Below are positions 30,664-31,900 of a stretch of 31,900 bases of DNA, one piece after another. Each line of letters opens with the position of its first letter. Within the stretch, counting starts at the first letter, position 1. The notes under the pieces were generated by a model. The model was not told the DNA's origin. It saw nothing but the letters and a program-made list of their open reading frames with translations, and did no database searches. This DNA is from a virus, in IMG/VR virus record IMGVR_UViG_3300020214_000071, positions 1 through 31,900 of that record; one strand, 5' to 3'. A program made the translations under genes and the position numbers.

Positions 30664-31900
30664 ATGTCGATTGAAATTTTACCGGTTGGGGTTACCTGTA
30701 ATCTGCGATGCGACTATTGTTATGAAGAGGCCGGACGACGGGTTACTCCAACGGCCAAATACCACCGCAAAGAAGTGCTGGCCGCGGCCAAACAATCCAC
30801 GGGGTTTTGGCAATTATTTGGCGGTGAGCCCCTACTCGTGCGTCTCGAAGAACTAGAAGAATTATTAAAGGTTGGATATGAGGACTGGGGACAGACGGGT
30901 CTGCAAACCAATGGCACGTTAATCACTCCCGCACACATTGATTTATTTCGAAAATATAAAACACAAGTTGGTATTAGTTTGGATGGTCCGGACGATCTCA
31001 ATGATTCTCGTTGGGCGGGCACAATAGATGCTACCAGAAACGCAACACAAAAAACGTTGCGCGCAATTGATATGGTGTGCAACTTACAAAAAGAACCCGG
31101 TGCATGGTGGGGACACGGACCAACATTGATTATCACACTTCACGCAGGAAATTGTGCACCGGCCGTGTTGCCACGTTTCAAAGAATGGATTCGAGAACTC
31201 GATTGTAAGGGTGTGCGATTTATTAATTTTCATTTTTTAGAGATGGACTATGACGCGGGAAAATGGTTTTTGCCCGACGATCAACTTAAAACCGCGATGC
31301 AGGAGTTGTCGGCTCTTGAACCTGAACTGGTTCAATTAAAATTTTTAAACTTCCATGAGTCGCGCGAGTTACTACGGGGCGACGCCAGTAAAGCGATGTG
31401 TGTTTTTGGGTCATGTGACGGATGGAGCACCGCGGCGGTACAAGGAATTGGGAACGAGGGGAATCCCGCAAATTGTACTCGTGCAATAAAAGATGGAATT
31501 GATTGGTTGCCCGGAGAAGGATTTGGCTATCCGGCGCCGTGGCAAATTGGAGAGCCGTTTCCAAGTACTCGCGCCCATGTCCGTCAACTATCATTATACG
31601 TGACGCCACAGGAACATGGGGGCTGTAAGGATTGTCGATTCTTTATAACATGCACCGGCCATTGCCCAGGCACGGGGCTAGAGTTTGAGGAAGGTCGTGA
31701 TGGTGACTGGCGACTGCGCTCGACCCATTGTGCCGTATTGAAAGAACAATTTACTGAAATGGAAAAAAAATTGCGCGGGGTGGGAGAAGACCCGATTACA
31801 TTATCTCCACTACGACCAAAAATTGAACAAATTATGATTGACGCATGGTCTAAAGGTCGTAATATGCGTTTGAATGCGGCATTGGCGATCGCGACAGGCA
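30664..31900 (+). CDS. Second radical SAM/SPASM enzyme, paralogue of the first (runs off right edge)
   Basis: About 412 residues are visible with no stop. The start ATG is six bases after the first enzyme's stop. The opening MSIEILPVGVTCNLRCDYC nearly repeats the first enzyme (19 of the first 22 residues identical), with C12, C16 and C19, and LFGGEPLL at the same positions. GISLDGPDDLNDSRWAGT, the SPASM CKDCRFFITCTGHC (Cx2Cx5Cx3C) and CVFGSCDGWSTAAVQG are conserved. The following helical segment (IEQIMIDAWSKGRNM) aligns with the linker of the first enzyme just before its HGDHTD tail, so whether this one has the tail lies beyond the window. The divergence between the two enzymes suggests an old duplication with different sites or steps rather than a recent copy. 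Confidence 0.85.
   Translation, partial: MSIEILPVGVTCNLRCDYCYEEAGRRVTPTAKYHRKEVLAAAKQSTGFWQLFGGEPLLVRLEELEELLKVGYEDWGQTGLQTNGTLITPAHIDLFRKYKTQVGISLDGPDDLNDSRWAGTIDATRNATQKTLRAIDMVCNLQKEPGAWWGHGPTLIITLHAGNCAPAVLPRFKEWIRELDCKGVRFINFHFLEMDYDAGKWFLPDDQLKTAMQELSALEPELVQLKFLNFHESRELLRGDASKAMCVFGSCDGWSTAAVQGIGNEGNPANCTRAIKDGIDWLPGEGFGYPAPWQIGEPFPSTRAHVRQLSLYVTPQEHGGCKDCRFFITCTGHCPGTGLEFEEGRDGDWRLRSTHCAVLKEQFTEMEKKLRGVGEDPITLSPLRPKIEQIMIDAWSKGRNMRLNAALAIATG

Noticed and set aside
1-31900. tRNA genes, strong rho-independent terminators, integrase or transposase
   Set aside because: I looked for cloverleaf ends, GC hairpins followed by T runs, and recombinase motifs and saw none convincing. A tRNA or terminator program could still find a weak one.

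Overview
The window is a dense structural (virion) gene module of a large tailed phage with a T4-type contractile tail. Many proteins match T4 baseplate and head-completion families (gp4, gp48, gp53, gp27, gp5, gp25, gp6, gp8, gp26). The Asn/Thr-rich large structural proteins, the 'GSxWV' fibre repeats and the NATAAATA/CTAAATA motifs just ahead of genes are typical of marine T4-like phages such as cyanophages and their relatives. The host cannot be read from the sequence. No tRNA, integrase, transposon or CRISPR array is visible, and no stretch over 300 bp lacks a gene.

Layout. Positions 1-3796 are transcribed leftward: head-completion nuclease gp4, a protein with a YDKFPLV/NFHYLPP motif, a tail-tube-fold protein, a gp26-like baseplate/assembly protein with a canonical -1 frameshift site (T TTT TTA) leading to a 65-residue extension, and a tape-measure-like protein running off the left edge. 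A 39-bp divergent intergenic segment (3797-3835) separates this from the rightward block. That block runs gp48 tube cap, gp53 wedge, gp27-like hub, a spike split into a separate OB-fold protein and a 1215-residue needle protein, an M15-type peptidase, gp25, gp6, gp7-like and gp8-like wedge proteins, a 2232-residue DUF4815-type protein, a small coiled-coil protein and two fibre proteins.

The most unusual part is the right end (27855-31900). The last fibre protein has about 45 His-x-Asp motifs in roughly 258 residues (HTD, HSD, HVD and so on), mostly in nine-residue periods. Directly downstream lie two tandem paralogous radical SAM/SPASM enzymes. The first carries a C-terminal tail of repeated HGDHTD units, the same His-x-Asp signature as the fibre. 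A His-rich repeat substrate, two radical SAM proteins and a shared motif resemble the bacterial His-Xaa-Ser (hxs) RiPP-type system and the cyclophane-forming SPASM enzymes. I infer a phage-encoded post-translational modification system that acts on its own tail fibre. This is a hypothesis from sequence only.

The genes are tightly packed, with spacings of a few bases or short overlaps. Several begin exactly five bases after a late-promoter-like octamer or heptamer, which would predict leaderless late mRNAs if T4 late-promoter geometry applies. Two genes (M15 peptidase and gp25) share a duplicated 39-bp leader.
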